Below are positions 1 through 9,741 of a stretch of 64,000 bases of DNA, one piece after another. Made by a program: the position numbers and the translations under genes. The notes below the pieces were generated by a model, which had not been told where the DNA came from, made no database searches, and was given only the letters and a program-made list of their open reading frames with translations. Origin of the DNA: Bacteroidaceae bacterium (GTDB lineage Bacteria; Bacteroidota; Bacteroidia; Bacteroidales; Bacteroidaceae); the NCBI GenBank assembly GCA_017557635.1, contig JAFYYH010000004.1:23883-87882 (forward strand). Direction: 5' to 3'. Positions within the stretch are counted from its first letter, which is position 1; every line of letters starts with the position of its first letter.

Positions 1-1196
1 AGTGAATCACACTGGCTGTAGTTACGCGCTCCGTCAGCATGCTCGCCCACCTTGATAAGTCCGCGGTAGGAGTTCTGGCTGTGTCCGGCCGATATACCCT
101 TACTTATTACCGTACTCTTGGTGTTACGGCCTATGTGTATCATCTTGGTACCCGTATCGGCCTGCTGCCAGTTATTGGTCAGGGCCACCGAGTAGAACTC
201 ACCCTGTGAGCCGTCACCCTGCAGCACGCAGCTGGGGTATTTCCATGTTATGGCCGATCCGGTCTCCACCTGGGTCCATGACAGCTTGCTGTCAACACCC
301 TTGAGCAGACCGCGCTTGGTCACGAAATTGTATACACCGCCCTTGCCGTTCTCATCGCCCGGATACCAGTTCTGGACTGTGCTGTACTTTACCTCGGCGC
401 GATCCAGCACCACGATCTCTACGATTGCGGCATGCAGCTGGTTCTCATCACGCATAGGCGCGGTGCAACCCTCCAGATAGGATACGTAGCTGTCGTCATC
501 GGCCACAATCAGCGTACGCTCGAACTGACCTGTTCCGGCGGCGTTGATGCGGAAGTATGTTGACAGCTCCATGGGGCAGCGGACGCCCTTGGGAATGTAT
601 ACGAATGAACCGTCACTGAAAACAGCGCTGTTCAGTGCGGCAAAGAAGTTGTCACGGTAATTCACCACGCTTCCCAGATACTGTTTGATCAGGTCAGGAT
701 GGTTCTTTACGGCCTCGCCCATTGAGCAGAAAATGATGCCCTTCTCGGCCAGGGTCTGCTTGAAGGTGGTCTTGACCGATACGGAATCCATGACCGCATC
801 GACGGCCACGCCTCCGCTCAGCGCCAGACGCTCCTCAAGGGGTATACCCAGCTTGTCAAAGGTCTTCATCACCTGAGGATCAATCTCCTCCAGGCTCTTG
901 GGACCCTCCTTCTTCACCGTGGGGTCAGCGTAGTATGATATGTTCTGATAGTCTATCTCAGGGATGTCCAAGTGCGCCCAATGAGGCATTTCCATGGTAA
1001 GCCAATGACGGTACGCCTTAAGACGGAACTCCAGCATCCACTCCGGTTCGCCCTTGCGCTCTGAGATGAGCCTTACGGTATCCTCGGTCAGACCGCGGTC
1101 TATTATATCGGTGTGGACATCGGTAGTGAAACCGTACCTGTACTTCTCGGCACTGATCTCCCTTATCAGACTGTTGTCCTGTGTCTCGGTATTCAA
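1..1196 (-). CDS. sufB: SufB, Fe-S cluster assembly scaffold (3' end outside window)
   Basis: Product is the SufB subunit of the SufBCD complex, the cytoplasmic scaffold on which Fe-S clusters are built. The reading frame on the minus strand begins [19 protein letters not shown] and contains typical SufB blocks: [16 protein letters not shown] near the start, [44 protein letters not shown] and the C-terminal [18 protein letters not shown]. About 398 codons are present, so roughly the last fifth is missing past the window edge. The start is a TTG four bases after the cvpA stop; this gives an N-terminus of the length seen in SufB relatives, but the start is not proven. It is the last visible gene of the rimP-nusA-infB-cvpA run; sufC and sufD probably follow outside the window. 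Confidence 0.93.
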   Translation of the reverse strand, partial: MNTETQDNSLIREISAEKYRYGFTTDVHTDIIDRGLTEDTVRLISERKGEPEWMLEFRLKAYRHWLTMEMPHWAHLDIPEIDYQNISYYADPTVKKEGPKSLEEIDPQVMKTFDKLGIPLEERLALSGGVAVDAVMDSVSVKTTFKQTLAEKGIIFCSMGEAVKNHPDLIKQYLGSVVNYRDNFFAALNSAVFSDGSFVYIPKGVRCPMELSTYFRINAAGTGQFERTLIVADDDSYVSYLEGCTAPMRDENQLHAAIVEIVVLDRAEVKYSTVQNWYPGDENGKGGVYNFVTKRGLLKGVDSKLSWTQVETGSAITWKYPSCVLQGDGSQGEFYSVALTNNWQQADTGTKMIHIGRNTKSTVISKGISAGHSQNSYRGLIKVGEHADGARNYSQCDS

Positions 1197-1200
1197 CTTA

Positions 1201-1761
1201 TCAAACCTTTTGTTGGTCTTTCTTGTCTTTATCTTTGTCTTCTTTCTTATAGTCAGGAATAAGATCCTCGGCATTCTCCTTAACCTTGTTCCAGGTCCAC
1301 TGCAGGCAGAATCCTGAGAACTCGCTTACCGGCACATAGAGCTGTGACTGTTTCTTCTCCTCCTTCTTTACGATCTTGTCGGAGACACCGGTCATATCCA
1401 GCACCATGATTATCAGACCCATTATGAGCACCACCTTGAAGAGTCCGAACACGGCTCCCAGAGCCCTGTCAATGAATCCCAGGCTGGCAGCATGCACCAG
1501 CTTGGAAAGAGCCTTTCCAAGCAGTCCGCATACCATGGGTACTACAAGAAGAATTATCACGAAAGCCACTATCCTGGCTACCTGGTCAGACATCCTGAAT
1601 ATGCTCAGGAGCAGTCCTGCAAACGGCTCGTAGAGCAGCGTACCCAGTATGATGCCCAGGATAAGACCTCCCAGGCTGAATATCTGCTGGATGACACCCT
1701 TGATGATGCCCCCGATCAGACCCACCAGCATGACTATAATGATAATCCAATCCAATACCAT
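1201..1761 (-). CDS. cvpA: CvpA family membrane protein
   Basis: A 186-residue protein of the CvpA (colicin V production) family. Four hydrophobic segments are visible, at about residues 4-22, 28-48, 62-82 and 102-122, with the glycine-rich stretch [22 protein letters not shown] typical of the family in the first part. A charged cytoplasmic tail ending in [15 protein letters not shown] follows. The gene lies 13 bases downstream of infB and four bases upstream of the sufB start, so it is probably co-transcribed with the translation genes. Family members affect envelope properties and biofilm; the exact role is not known. Confidence 0.85.
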   Translation of the reverse strand: MVLDWIIIIVMLVGLIGGIIKGVIQQIFSLGGLILGIILGTLLYEPFAGLLLSIFRMSDQVARIVAFVIILLVVPMVCGLLGKALSKLVHAASLGFIDRALGAVFGLFKVVLIMGLIIMVLDMTGVSDKIVKKEEKKQSQLYVPVSEFSGFCLQWTWNKVKENAEDLIPDYKKEDKDKDKKDQQKV

Positions 1762-1774
1762 AATCTATCCTGTT

Positions 1775-4729
1775 TTAAAGAGTCTGCTTAACCTCAATCT
1801 GAGTGAATGTCTCAATGATATCACCCTCCTTGATGTCATTGTATGATACCAGGCTCATACCGCACTCCATACCTGCCTGAACCTCCTTGACATCGTCCTT
1901 GAAGCGCTTCAGAGCCTGAATGTCGCCGGTGTGGATAACGATACCGTCACGGATCACACGGGCCTTGTCGTTACGTGAAACCTTACCCTCACGTACACGG
2001 CAACCTGCTACCATACCAACCTTTGAGATATGGAATACCTCCATAACCTCGACTGTAGCGGTAACCTCCTCCTTGACCTTGGGTGCAAGCAGACCCTCCA
2101 TGGCTGACTTGACCTCGTCAATGGCATCATATATGATTGAGTAGATACGTATGTCAACATCATTCTGCTCGGCAAGACGCTTTGCAGCACCTGAAGGACG
2201 GACATCAAAGCCGATGATGATGGCGTTTGAAGCCGATGCCAGGCTGACATCACTCTCAGAGATGGCACCTACAGCCTTATGGATAACGTTGACCTGGATG
2301 TTCGGAGTAGAGAGCTTGATGAGTGAGTCGCTCAGAGCCTCGACTGATCCGTCCACATCGGCCTTGACGATAAGGTTGAGCTCGTGGAAGTCGCCCATCT
2401 TGATACGACGGCCCAACTCATCCAGAGTAAGTGTCTGTGCAGTACGTACGCCCTGCTCACGCTGCAGCTGCTCACGCTTGCCGGTAATCTCACGGGCCTC
2501 ACGCTCGCTGTCCACAACGTGGAAGCTTACACCGGCCTGGGGAGCGCCGTTCAGACCCAGAATCAGAACAGGCTCTGCAGGAGCGGCCGATTTCATCTTC
2601 TGGTTACGCTCGTTGAACATAGCCTTAACCTTACCCCATGATGTTCCGGCAATCACGATGTCACCCATCTTAAGGGTACCGTTCGATACCAGCACGGTAG
2701 CCACGTAACCGCGGCCCTTGTCCAGTGAAGACTCGATGATGGTACCGGTAGCCTTGCGGTTGGGGTTGGCCTTGAGGTCAAGCATCTCGGCCTCAAGCAG
2801 CACCTTCTCCATAAGTTCGGGAACTCCTATACCCTGCTTGGCCGATATATCCTGGCTCTGGTACTTGCCTCCCCAGTCCTCGACCAGGAAGTTCATCTGT
2901 GCCAGCTCCTGCTTGATACGCTCGGGATCAGCAGCGGGCTTATCGACCTTGTTGATTGCGAATACTATAGGTACACCGGCTGCGGTGGCGTGTGCGATAG
3001 CCTCCTTGGTCTGGGGCATCACGTTGTCATCGGCAGCTACGATGATGATTGCGATATCTGTTACCTGAGCACCACGGGCACGCATGGCGGTAAATGCCTC
3101 ATGACCCGGAGTATCCAGGAATGTGATGTGACGTCCGTCATCCAGCTTCACGTTGTAGGCACCGATGTGCTGGGTGATACCGCCCGCCTCACCGGCAATT
3201 ACGTTTGACTTGCGGATATAGTCAAGCAGAGATGTCTTACCGTGGTCTACGTGACCCATAACGGTTACGATAGGTGCGCGCGGTACCAGATCCTCCTCCT
3301 TATCGGCCTCCTCGCTGATCTGCTGGGCAACCTCGGCGCTTACGAAATCGGTGCTGAAACCGTACTCATCGGCCACGATATTGATTGTCTCGGCATCCAG
3401 ACGCTGGTTGATTGACACCATCATACCTACGTTCATACAGGTTGCGATAACCTGGGTAACGGGTATGTTCATCATGGTGGCCAGCTCGTTGGCTGTTACA
3501 AACTCGGTAAGCTTAAGTACCTTGCTCTCGGCCATCTCCTGCTCCAGAGCCTCCATCTGACGCTGCTGAACCTGCTCACGCTTGTCCTTGCGGTATTTTG
3601 AAGACTTGGTCTTACCCTTCTGGAACGATGAGAATGTATCTCTGATCTGACGGTTTACGTCCTCGTTTGAGAACTCAGCCTTATCGGCCTTGTTGAAACG
3701 GTGATCCTTGTTGTTACGGCCGCCGCCCTTCTGTGCATCCTTGCCGCCGCCACGGTTCTCGTTCTGTGACTGGCTGTAGCTGTCGGCCTTGGTCAGGTCA
3801 ACCTTCTCACCGCCGATGCGGACACGGTTCTTCTTGCGCGGAGCATCGCCGTCCTGGTTCTTGTCACCGGGCTTGATCTCCTTCATCAGGGACTCCTTGA
3901 ACTGCTGACGCTGTTGCTGGCGCTGCAGCTCCTTGGCCTCACGTTCCTTCTTCTTCTCCTCCTTGGACTTCTTCTTGGGACGGGTTGACTGATTGATGGC
4001 TGTCAGGTCAATCTTACCCACGGTCTTGATATTCAGACCTCCGTTCTGGGGAGCTTGAATCTTGAACACGTCCTCCTTGGGAGCCTGCATCTCAGGTTCA
4101 GGTGTAGCTACAGCCACAGGCTCTGCGGCCTTGACGGGAGCCTCCTCAACCTTAGGCTCAACCTTGACGGGTTCAGCCTTTACGGGCTCTGCCTTAGGTA
4201 CTACGACCTTCTTGGGCTCCGGTTTGGGCTCAGCCTTCACCTCGGGCTCCTTCTTGACGGGCTCGGCAGGTTTGGGTTCCTCCTTCTTGGGCTCTACAGG
4301 CTCAGCCTTGGGCTCAGCTGCCGGCTTGACCGGCTCTTTCTTCTGCACAGGCTCTGCCTTGGGCTCCTCTTTGGATTCGGCCTTCTCCTTACCCAGGTCA
4401 ATCTTACCTACTGTCTTGAACTTTATTACCGGCTCCTCGGGGATGACGGTCTCCACCATCTCCGGCTCCTTCTTGGCAGGCTTCTCCTCCTGAACAGGCT
4501 CCTCAGGAGCAGCTTTCCTGCTCATACGGTCCTGAAGGAAACGGTTGGCCTCCTCACGGATTGACTTGTCCTGACTGTACTCTGCCACCAGGAGGTTGTA
4601 CTCCTCGTCGGTAAGTTTCTGGTTCAGGTCCTCGGTAATATCGGCAAAACCCTTCTTGTGCAGGAACTCCACCAGGGTGGAAACTCCCACATTCAACTCT
4701 CTTGTTGCTTTACTTATTCTTATCGCCAT
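1775..4729 (-). CDS. infB: Translation initiation factor IF-2
   Basis: GTPase that delivers initiator tRNA to the small ribosomal subunit. The 984-residue protein opens with an IF2_N domain ([19 protein letters not shown]). A long low-complexity Lys/Glu/Pro region runs through residues about 75-270, a second IF2_N-like segment lies near 395-455, and the G domain follows: G1 [14 protein letters not shown] near 490, G3 [15 protein letters not shown] near 538 and G4 NKVDKP near 590. The C-terminal EF-Tu-like domains follow. The length is in the normal range for Bacteroidetes IF-2, which has an extended N-terminus. It lies between nusA (47-base gap) and cvpA, the usual rimP-nusA-infB order. The repetitive AEPV/KEPE linker explains the Gly/Leu-rich open frames on the opposite strand. 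Confidence 0.98.
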   Translation of the reverse strand: MAIRISKATRELNVGVSTLVEFLHKKGFADITEDLNQKLTDEEYNLLVAEYSQDKSIREEANRFLQDRMSRKAAPEEPVQEEKPAKKEPEMVETVIPEEPVIKFKTVGKIDLGKEKAESKEEPKAEPVQKKEPVKPAAEPKAEPVEPKKEEPKPAEPVKKEPEVKAEPKPEPKKVVVPKAEPVKAEPVKVEPKVEEAPVKAAEPVAVATPEPEMQAPKEDVFKIQAPQNGGLNIKTVGKIDLTAINQSTRPKKKSKEEKKKEREAKELQRQQQRQQFKESLMKEIKPGDKNQDGDAPRKKNRVRIGGEKVDLTKADSYSQSQNENRGGGKDAQKGGGRNNKDHRFNKADKAEFSNEDVNRQIRDTFSSFQKGKTKSSKYRKDKREQVQQRQMEALEQEMAESKVLKLTEFVTANELATMMNIPVTQVIATCMNVGMMVSINQRLDAETINIVADEYGFSTDFVSAEVAQQISEEADKEEDLVPRAPIVTVMGHVDHGKTSLLDYIRKSNVIAGEAGGITQHIGAYNVKLDDGRHITFLDTPGHEAFTAMRARGAQVTDIAIIIVAADDNVMPQTKEAIAHATAAGVPIVFAINKVDKPAADPERIKQELAQMNFLVEDWGGKYQSQDISAKQGIGVPELMEKVLLEAEMLDLKANPNRKATGTIIESSLDKGRGYVATVLVSNGTLKMGDIVIAGTSWGKVKAMFNERNQKMKSAAPAEPVLILGLNGAPQAGVSFHVVDSEREAREITGKREQLQREQGVRTAQTLTLDELGRRIKMGDFHELNLIVKADVDGSVEALSDSLIKLSTPNIQVNVIHKAVGAISESDVSLASASNAIIIGFDVRPSGAAKRLAEQNDVDIRIYSIIYDAIDEVKSAMEGLLAPKVKEEVTATVEVMEVFHISKVGMVAGCRVREGKVSRNDKARVIRDGIVIHTGDIQALKRFKDDVKEVQAGMECGMSLVSYNDIKEGDIIETFTQIEVKQTL

Positions 4730-4776
4730 CTATAAAAATATCTTTCTGTTAGTCCAGGGCTCTGCCCCGATAAAAA

Positions 4777-6063
4777 TTACTTCTTTATGAACTTCTGGAA
4801 CTCCTCCTCATCGGCAAACTCACGTGCCAGGATGTCCAGTATCTCATCTACCTGCTCCTCCTCAAGGTCAACTGACTCGGTCAGGATCTCGCGGTCGGCA
4901 CGCAGAACGGCCTTGGCTGTCTCAAAGCCTGCATCGTGCAGAGCGTCAACAACCCAATCCTCAATGTCACCGCGGAAGTCATCCAGGTAGATATCCTCCT
5001 CGGTTGAATCCTGCTCGAGCTCACGGTATACGTCGATGGTATACTCGGTCAGCATACTTGCCAGCTTGATGTTCAAGCCGCTCTTACCGATAGCCAGTGA
5101 AACCTGATCCTGCTTGAGGTAAACCTCTGCACGACGGGCCTCGGTATCCAGATTCAGCTCTGAAATCTTGGCGGGGCTCAGGGCACGCTTGATGAAGAGC
5201 TCTATGTTGGTGGTGTAGTTGATAACGTCGATGTTCTCGTTACGCAGCTCGCGAACGATACCGTGAATACGTGAACCCTTTACACCTACGCAGGCGCCTA
5301 CGGGATCGATACGGTCATCATATGACTCAACGGCAATCTTGGCACGCTCACCCGGGATGCGGACAATCTTCTTGATTGTGATCAGACCGTCGGCAATCTC
5401 AGGAACCTCCTGCTCCAGCAGACGCTGCAGGAACACAGGTGATGTACGGCTCAGCATGATCTTGGGGTTGTTCACGTTGTCAACGCGGTCAACAACGGCG
5501 CGGACAGTCTCACCCTTGCGGAAGAAATCGCTGGGAATCTGGTCTGTCTTAGCCAGCAGCAGCTCATTACCCTCCTCATCCAGAAGCAGGATCTCCTTCT
5601 TCCAGATCTGATAAACCTCACCGGTAACGATGGTGCCTATCTTCTCGACATACTTGTTGTACAGACTGTCCTTCTCAAGCTCCAGAATCTTTGAAGCCAG
5701 TGTCTGGCGCAGATTCAGGATGGCACGGCGGCCGAACTTGCTGAAATCAACCTGCTCGGAAACCTCCTCACCTACCTCAAAGTCCTCGTCAATCTGACGG
5801 GCCTCAGTAAGTGAAATCTGAGTGTTGGAATCCTCCAGATCCTTATCCTCAACCACGATGCGTGAACGCTGGATCTCGCAATCACCCTTGTCAGGGTTGA
5901 CAATAACCGAGTAGTTCTCATCGGTTCCGAACATCTTTGAGATAACACTGCGGAAACTCTCTTCAAGAACAGAGACCAATGTCATACGGTCAATGTTCTT
6001 CAGTTCCTTGAACTCCTGAAAGGTATCGATCAATGAGACCGTTTCTTCTTTCTTAGTAGCCAT
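4777..6063 (-). CDS. nusA: Transcription termination/antitermination factor NusA
   Basis: RNA polymerase-associated factor affecting pausing, termination and antitermination. The 428 residues show the N-terminal polymerase-binding domain (residues 1-130), an S1 domain (about 140-210), and two KH domains, the first with GVKGSRIHGIVRELRNENIDVI and the second with AIGKSGLNIKLASMLTEYTIDV. A short acidic helix-hairpin-helix tail (DLEEEQVDEILDILAREF) closes the protein. It starts two bases... downstream of the rimP stop region (rimP ends at 6065, nusA starts at 6063), so the two are tightly coupled. A small GGGC-AGA-GCCC hairpin lies in the 47-base gap to infB but has no T-run. Confidence 0.98.
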   Translation of the reverse strand: MATKKEETVSLIDTFQEFKELKNIDRMTLVSVLEESFRSVISKMFGTDENYSVIVNPDKGDCEIQRSRIVVEDKDLEDSNTQISLTEARQIDEDFEVGEEVSEQVDFSKFGRRAILNLRQTLASKILELEKDSLYNKYVEKIGTIVTGEVYQIWKKEILLLDEEGNELLLAKTDQIPSDFFRKGETVRAVVDRVDNVNNPKIMLSRTSPVFLQRLLEQEVPEIADGLITIKKIVRIPGERAKIAVESYDDRIDPVGACVGVKGSRIHGIVRELRNENIDVINYTTNIELFIKRALSPAKISELNLDTEARRAEVYLKQDQVSLAIGKSGLNIKLASMLTEYTIDVYRELEQDSTEEDIYLDDFRGDIEDWVVDALHDAGFETAKAVLRADREILTESVDLEEEQVDEILDILAREFADEEEFQKFIKK

Positions 6064-6064
6064 T

Positions 6065-6535
6065 TTACTTTAAACTTATTACGTATTTTACATATTTCAC
6101 CTCATCATAGCCGAACGGCATCTCTACCTCGACTGTCTTGGGACGCTTACTGCCCTCAACCTTCTGCTTCTGCTGAACCTTGACGGCAAATCCCTTTTCA
6201 TCGGCAGATACAAGTATACCTTTCAGTTTGGCGCCGCTCTTGGGGAGCACCTCAACCTCCTGGCCGATGTGGTTAATGTACTGCTGGAGTACTTTAAAAG
6301 GCTGGCCGATACCCGCGGAGCCCACCTCCAACTCATAATCCTCGACATCACGGTCAAGTGAGGCCTCGATGAAACGGCTCAGGTCCACACAATCGTCAAT
6401 CCAGACACCCTCTGCCTGGTCAATCTCTACGACAATGCGATTGTCAAGGGTAACATCCACATCAACAAGAAAATAGCCCTCCTTGGTATTGAGCCATTTC
6501 TCTGCGATACTGATAACTTGTTGTCTGTCAATCAT
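6065..6535 (-). CDS. rimP: Ribosome maturation factor RimP
   Basis: Factor for 30S subunit assembly. The 156-residue protein begins MIDRQQVISIAEKWL and has the family pattern VDVTLDNRIVVEIDQAEGVWIDDCVDLSRFIEASLDRDVEDYELEVGSAGIGQPFK, split here by length; the conserved EVGSAGIGQP block replaces the usual EVSSPGLDRP. The frame is open further upstream to 6604, but that extension would run through a hairpin-and-T-run in the leader and lies downstream of a good promoter, so the ATG at 6535 is preferred. First gene of the rimP-nusA-infB-cvpA-sufB run. Confidence 0.93.
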   Translation of the reverse strand: MIDRQQVISIAEKWLNTKEGYFLVDVDVTLDNRIVVEIDQAEGVWIDDCVDLSRFIEASLDRDVEDYELEVGSAGIGQPFKVLQQYINHIGQEVEVLPKSGAKLKGILVSADEKGFAVKVQQKQKVEGSKRPKTVEVEMPFGYDEVKYVKYVISLK

Positions 6536-6578
6536 ATAAAAGTTAAACTTATTTCCTGATAAGTGACCGTATGGCAAC

Positions 6579-6600
6579 AAAAAAGAGGCCCTCGGCCTCT
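6579..6600 (-). terminator. Intrinsic-terminator-like hairpin in the rimP leader (possible attenuator)
   Basis: On the minus strand the sequence is AGAGGCC-GAG-GGCCTCT followed directly by TTTTT: a perfect 7-bp stem with a 3-nt loop (arms 6584-6590 and 6594-6600) and a T-run at 6579-6583. It lies 16-37 nt downstream of the transcription start predicted from the promoter at 6623-6654 and 44 nt upstream of the rimP ATG. It is therefore in the 5' leader of the nusA operon rather than at the end of another gene, which fits attenuation. It could also stop leftover read-through from the esterase gene. Confidence 0.75.
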
Positions 6601-6622
6601 CCACACATCATCTTATCGGGTG

Positions 6623-6654
6623 CAAAGATAGTGTTTCTGCTCTACACGACCAAA
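6623..6654 (-). promoter_or_regulatory. Promoter of the rimP-nusA-infB operon
   Basis: On the minus strand TTTG (6651-6654), a 20-nt spacer, then TATCTTTG (6623-6630). This matches the Bacteroidetes -33/-7 form TTTG-N19-21-TAnnTTTG exactly. The start point would be near 6616, giving a leader of about 80 nt before rimP that includes the hairpin at 6579-6600. Confidence 0.8.
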
Positions 6655-6677
6655 CAAAAGCTGGAAAAAGTGCCAAA

Positions 6678-6754
6678 GGGGACGGTTCTCTTTGGCAAGT
6701 GCTATTGTAAGCGAAAGTCGCTTAATTATGTATTTGCCAAAAAGAACCGTCCCC
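6678..6754. repeat. 77-bp inverted-repeat element with GGGGACGGTTCT arms
   Basis: Outer arms 6678-6698 (GGGGACGGTTCTCTTTGGCA, next base A) and 6734-6754 are reverse complements with one mismatch over 21 bp. The 35-nt interior holds a second perfect hairpin, TAAGCGA-AAG-TCGCTTA (6708-6724). The element lies between the esterase gene and the rimP promoter and could act as a bidirectional terminator. A shorter relative with the same GGGGACGG core lies at 23376-23411. This looks like a dispersed palindromic repeat rather than a gene. Confidence 0.8.
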
Positions 6755-6774
6755 TCTGGGCTTCGGGCGCTTAA

Positions 6775-7653
<879 letters not shown>

Positions 7654-7680
7654 TTAAGTGAGTTCTACAAGAAAAACCGG

Positions 7681-7688
7681 TAGCTTTG
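7681..7688 (+). promoter_or_regulatory. -7 element of the small membrane peptide gene
   Basis: TAGCTTTG fits TAnnTTTG exactly and lies 17 nt before the ATG at 7706. No good -33 element is seen at the expected distance. Confidence 0.5.
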
Positions 7689-7705
7689 TGCCAAAATCGT
7701 ACTTA

Positions 7706-7831
7706 ATGAAAAGAAGATCTTACCGATCCAACAACAATTTCCTTTTGGGCTCACTCGTAATGATAGTGGCAGTGCTCGTTATCGTAGTGATGTTCCTCTA
7801 CCTCTCATTCAGGTTCTCAACCCCTCATTGA
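7706..7831 (+). CDS. 41-residue single-span membrane peptide
   Basis: ATG to TGA frame encoding MKRRSYRSNNNFLLGSLVMI followed by VAVLVIVVMFLYLSFRFSTPH. A basic N-terminus is followed by one strongly hydrophobic helix (residues about 13-34) and a short tail, so an N-in single-pass membrane peptide is likely. It is preceded by a TAGCTTTG box at a suitable distance. It is convergent with the S41 protease gene and the two stop regions overlap by seven bases. I do not recognise a family. The alternative is a chance frame, but length, membrane pattern and promoter together argue for a gene. Confidence 0.6.
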   Translation: MKRRSYRSNNNFLLGSLVMIVAVLVIVVMFLYLSFRFSTPH

Positions 7832-9486
7832 GGAGAAGCCAGGATGGAGTCATAACGCTTGCGGTCGCCAAGCACTCCCGCTGCCTCTTCAAGGAACCTG
7901 TCTGATTTCATGTTATACATAACCACTCCGCGCTGGTAGTAGTAACGCACCAGTATCTCCATCGCAATTACGCGTTCCAGATCACTGCGGAACACATCCA
8001 GGTCATTGCGGAGGTCATACTGAAGTTTGCTCTCCAATGACTTGAACTCGTCCTGAGCCTTATCGGCCAAACCCTCACGCTGGGCCAGTTTTTTGAGTGA
8101 TTCCAGTGCCTTGCCGCTGTTGCTCTCAAACTTGAAGTCAGAGTTGCAGACAAACTCCTTGAAATCATTGTAGTCCTCATCGGTCAGTTTGAACTCCTGC
8201 GCAGGTGCAATCTTATCATGCTTGGTGCACCACCCGTTCACATAGTCAAACAGCACCACGTTCTGGGCCAGATAATAGAGAATGTCAGGCATGGTATCCT
8301 GCTTGCAGACCACGTCGGGGCGGATTCCGCCGCCGTCGCGTACCGGACGGCCCGCAGCGGTGTAGAACACCTTAGTCAGACTGTCAGGGATATGCTGTGC
8401 CTGCCCCTTGTCATTACGTTTTGAGTAGTCGATCTCCTGAATGCAGCGTCCGCTGGGTATGTAGTACTTGGCTGTGGTAACCTTCAGAGTACCGTTGAAC
8501 GGCAGCATGCGGGTGGTCTGCACCAGACCCTTTCCGAATGTACGCACGCCCACAATCACGGCACGGTCCAAATCCTGCAGGCTTCCTGCCACGATCTCGG
8601 AGGCCGATGCCGACTGGTCATCGGTCATAACCACAAGAGGAATGTTCTCATCTATGGGATTGCGCTGTGTAAAGTATGTCGATGCGGCCTGCGGAACCTT
8701 GCCGCGTGTCTCCACCAGTTTGGTGCCCTTGGGAACGAACAGGCCCACAATCTCAACCGCCTCGTTAAGCAGTCCGCCGCCGTTGCCGCGCAGATCCAGG
8801 ATAATACCCTTGGCGCCCTGCTCCTTAAGTTCCACCAGCGCCTTCATCACGCTCTTGGAGCAGTTCTCGGTGAACTGGTCCAGCATGATGTAACCGTAAC
8901 CCTTGTACATTCCGTAATAAGGAACGGCAGGCAGCGCAATCACGCTGCGGACCACATCGATGCTCAGTGAATCCGGCACACCCGGGCGGCGTACCGTAAC
9001 CGTAAGTTTGCTGTCGGCCTCACCGCGAAGATGGTCGCTCACGTATGATGAAGCCTTACCCTTCATGCTCTCGCCGTTGATGCTCAGTATCTCATCGCCC
9101 GCTTTCAATCCGTATCGTGCGGCAGGCATACCCTCATACGGCTCGTCAATGTAGATATAATCACGACCTGTGTACTGACGTATCACCGCACCAATTCCGG
9201 CATACTTACCGGTGGTGATCATCTTCAGGTCCATCATGTCATTCTCGGGGTAGTACTCAGTATACGGATCGATGCTGCTGAGCATGGCCTGTATACCCTT
9301 CTCTATAGTCTTGGTAGGATTGATGGTATCCACATAGAACCGGTCCAGTTCACTGACAATCTCATGGAAAACCTCAAGGTTCTTGGCAATCTCAAAGTTG
9401 TGGTCCTCACTCTTCTGGGCCGATGCTCCAGTACTTGCGATTCCCAATATGGCGAACAGGGCTATACCCTTGATAAATCTCTTCAT
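7825..9486 (-). CDS. S41 family C-terminal processing peptidase (periplasmic)
   Basis: A 553-residue exported protease (signal MKRFIKGIALFAILGIASTGASA). An N-terminal helical part is followed by a PDZ domain (about 95-170, with YGLKAGDEILSINGESMKGK) and the S41 catalytic domain with ASASEIVAGSLQDLDR (Ser near 292) and FGKGLVQT (Lys near 317), the Ser-Lys dyad of tail-specific proteases. The C-terminal 150 residues are helical and charged. Such enzymes trim C-termini of periplasmic or envelope proteins. Single gene downstream of tRNA-Asn, with its own likely promoter at 9504-9511. Confidence 0.93.
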   Translation of the reverse strand: MKRFIKGIALFAILGIASTGASAQKSEDHNFEIAKNLEVFHEIVSELDRFYVDTINPTKTIEKGIQAMLSSIDPYTEYYPENDMMDLKMITTGKYAGIGAVIRQYTGRDYIYIDEPYEGMPAARYGLKAGDEILSINGESMKGKASSYVSDHLRGEADSKLTVTVRRPGVPDSLSIDVVRSVIALPAVPYYGMYKGYGYIMLDQFTENCSKSVMKALVELKEQGAKGIILDLRGNGGGLLNEAVEIVGLFVPKGTKLVETRGKVPQAASTYFTQRNPIDENIPLVVMTDDQSASASEIVAGSLQDLDRAVIVGVRTFGKGLVQTTRMLPFNGTLKVTTAKYYIPSGRCIQEIDYSKRNDKGQAQHIPDSLTKVFYTAAGRPVRDGGGIRPDVVCKQDTMPDILYYLAQNVVLFDYVNGWCTKHDKIAPAQEFKLTDEDYNDFKEFVCNSDFKFESNSGKALESLKKLAQREGLADKAQDEFKSLESKLQYDLRNDLDVFRSDLERVIAMEILVRYYYQRGVVMYNMKSDRFLEEAAGVLGDRKRYDSILASPQ

Positions 9487-9503
9487 AGCGATTTTTGTTT
9501 TCG

Positions 9504-9511
9504 CGAAGATA
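9504..9511 (-). promoter_or_regulatory. -7 element of the S41 protease gene
   Basis: TATCTTCG on the minus strand, one base off TAnnTTTG, 17 nt before the ATG. The same variant TAnCTTCG is seen before manC and tRNA-Leu. Confidence 0.45.
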
Positions 9512-9526
9512 GATATTTTGGCTATG

Positions 9527-9564
9527 ACAAAAAAAAATCAGTCCCAATTTCTTGGAACTGATTT
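9527..9564 (-). terminator. Intrinsic terminator after tRNA-Asn
   Basis: On the minus strand AAATCAGT-(bulged T)-CC, 8-nt loop, GG-(G)-ACTGATTT followed by a long T-run (9527-9537). It starts four bases after the tRNA-Asn 3' end. Confidence 0.85.
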
Positions 9565-9567
9565 CTG

Positions 9568-9641
9568 CGCTCCTTCTAGGACTTGAACCTAGGACCCCCT
9601 GATTAACAGTCAGATGCTCTAACCAACTGAGCTAAAGAAGC
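9568..9641 (-). tRNA. tRNA-Asn (GUU)
   Basis: 74 nt without encoded CCA. The minus strand folds into a cloverleaf: acceptor GCTTCTT/AAGGAGC (one G-U pair), D stem GCTC/GAGC with AGTTGGTTA loop, anticodon arm TCTGA-CTGTTAA-TCAGG with anticodon GTT, and T arm CTAGG-TTCAAGT-CCTAG. Confidence 0.97.
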
Positions 9642-9682
9642 ATTTTGCCACATTTGGAGCAGTACTGCTCTCAAACGCGGTG

Positions 9683-9690
9683 CAAATTTA
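9683..9690 (-). promoter_or_regulatory. -7 element of the tRNA-Asn gene
   Basis: TAAATTTG on the minus strand with TTGG 18 nt upstream. The leader between this box and the tRNA includes a perfect 14-bp palindrome, GAGCAGTACTGCTC (9657-9670). Confidence 0.65.
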
Positions 9691-9741
9691 CCGCCTTTTT
9701 TGGAATATCCAACACCTGCGGGCAAAAAAAACAACTAATCG

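Noticed and set aside
4055-4564. Plus-strand open frames rich in Leu or Gly/Ser (169 and 143 codons)
   Set aside because: Antisense to the repetitive Lys/Glu/Pro linker of infB; composition follows from the repeat.
6536-6604. N-terminal extension of rimP to 6604
   Set aside because: Would translate the leader hairpin; the ATG at 6535 gives the family start.
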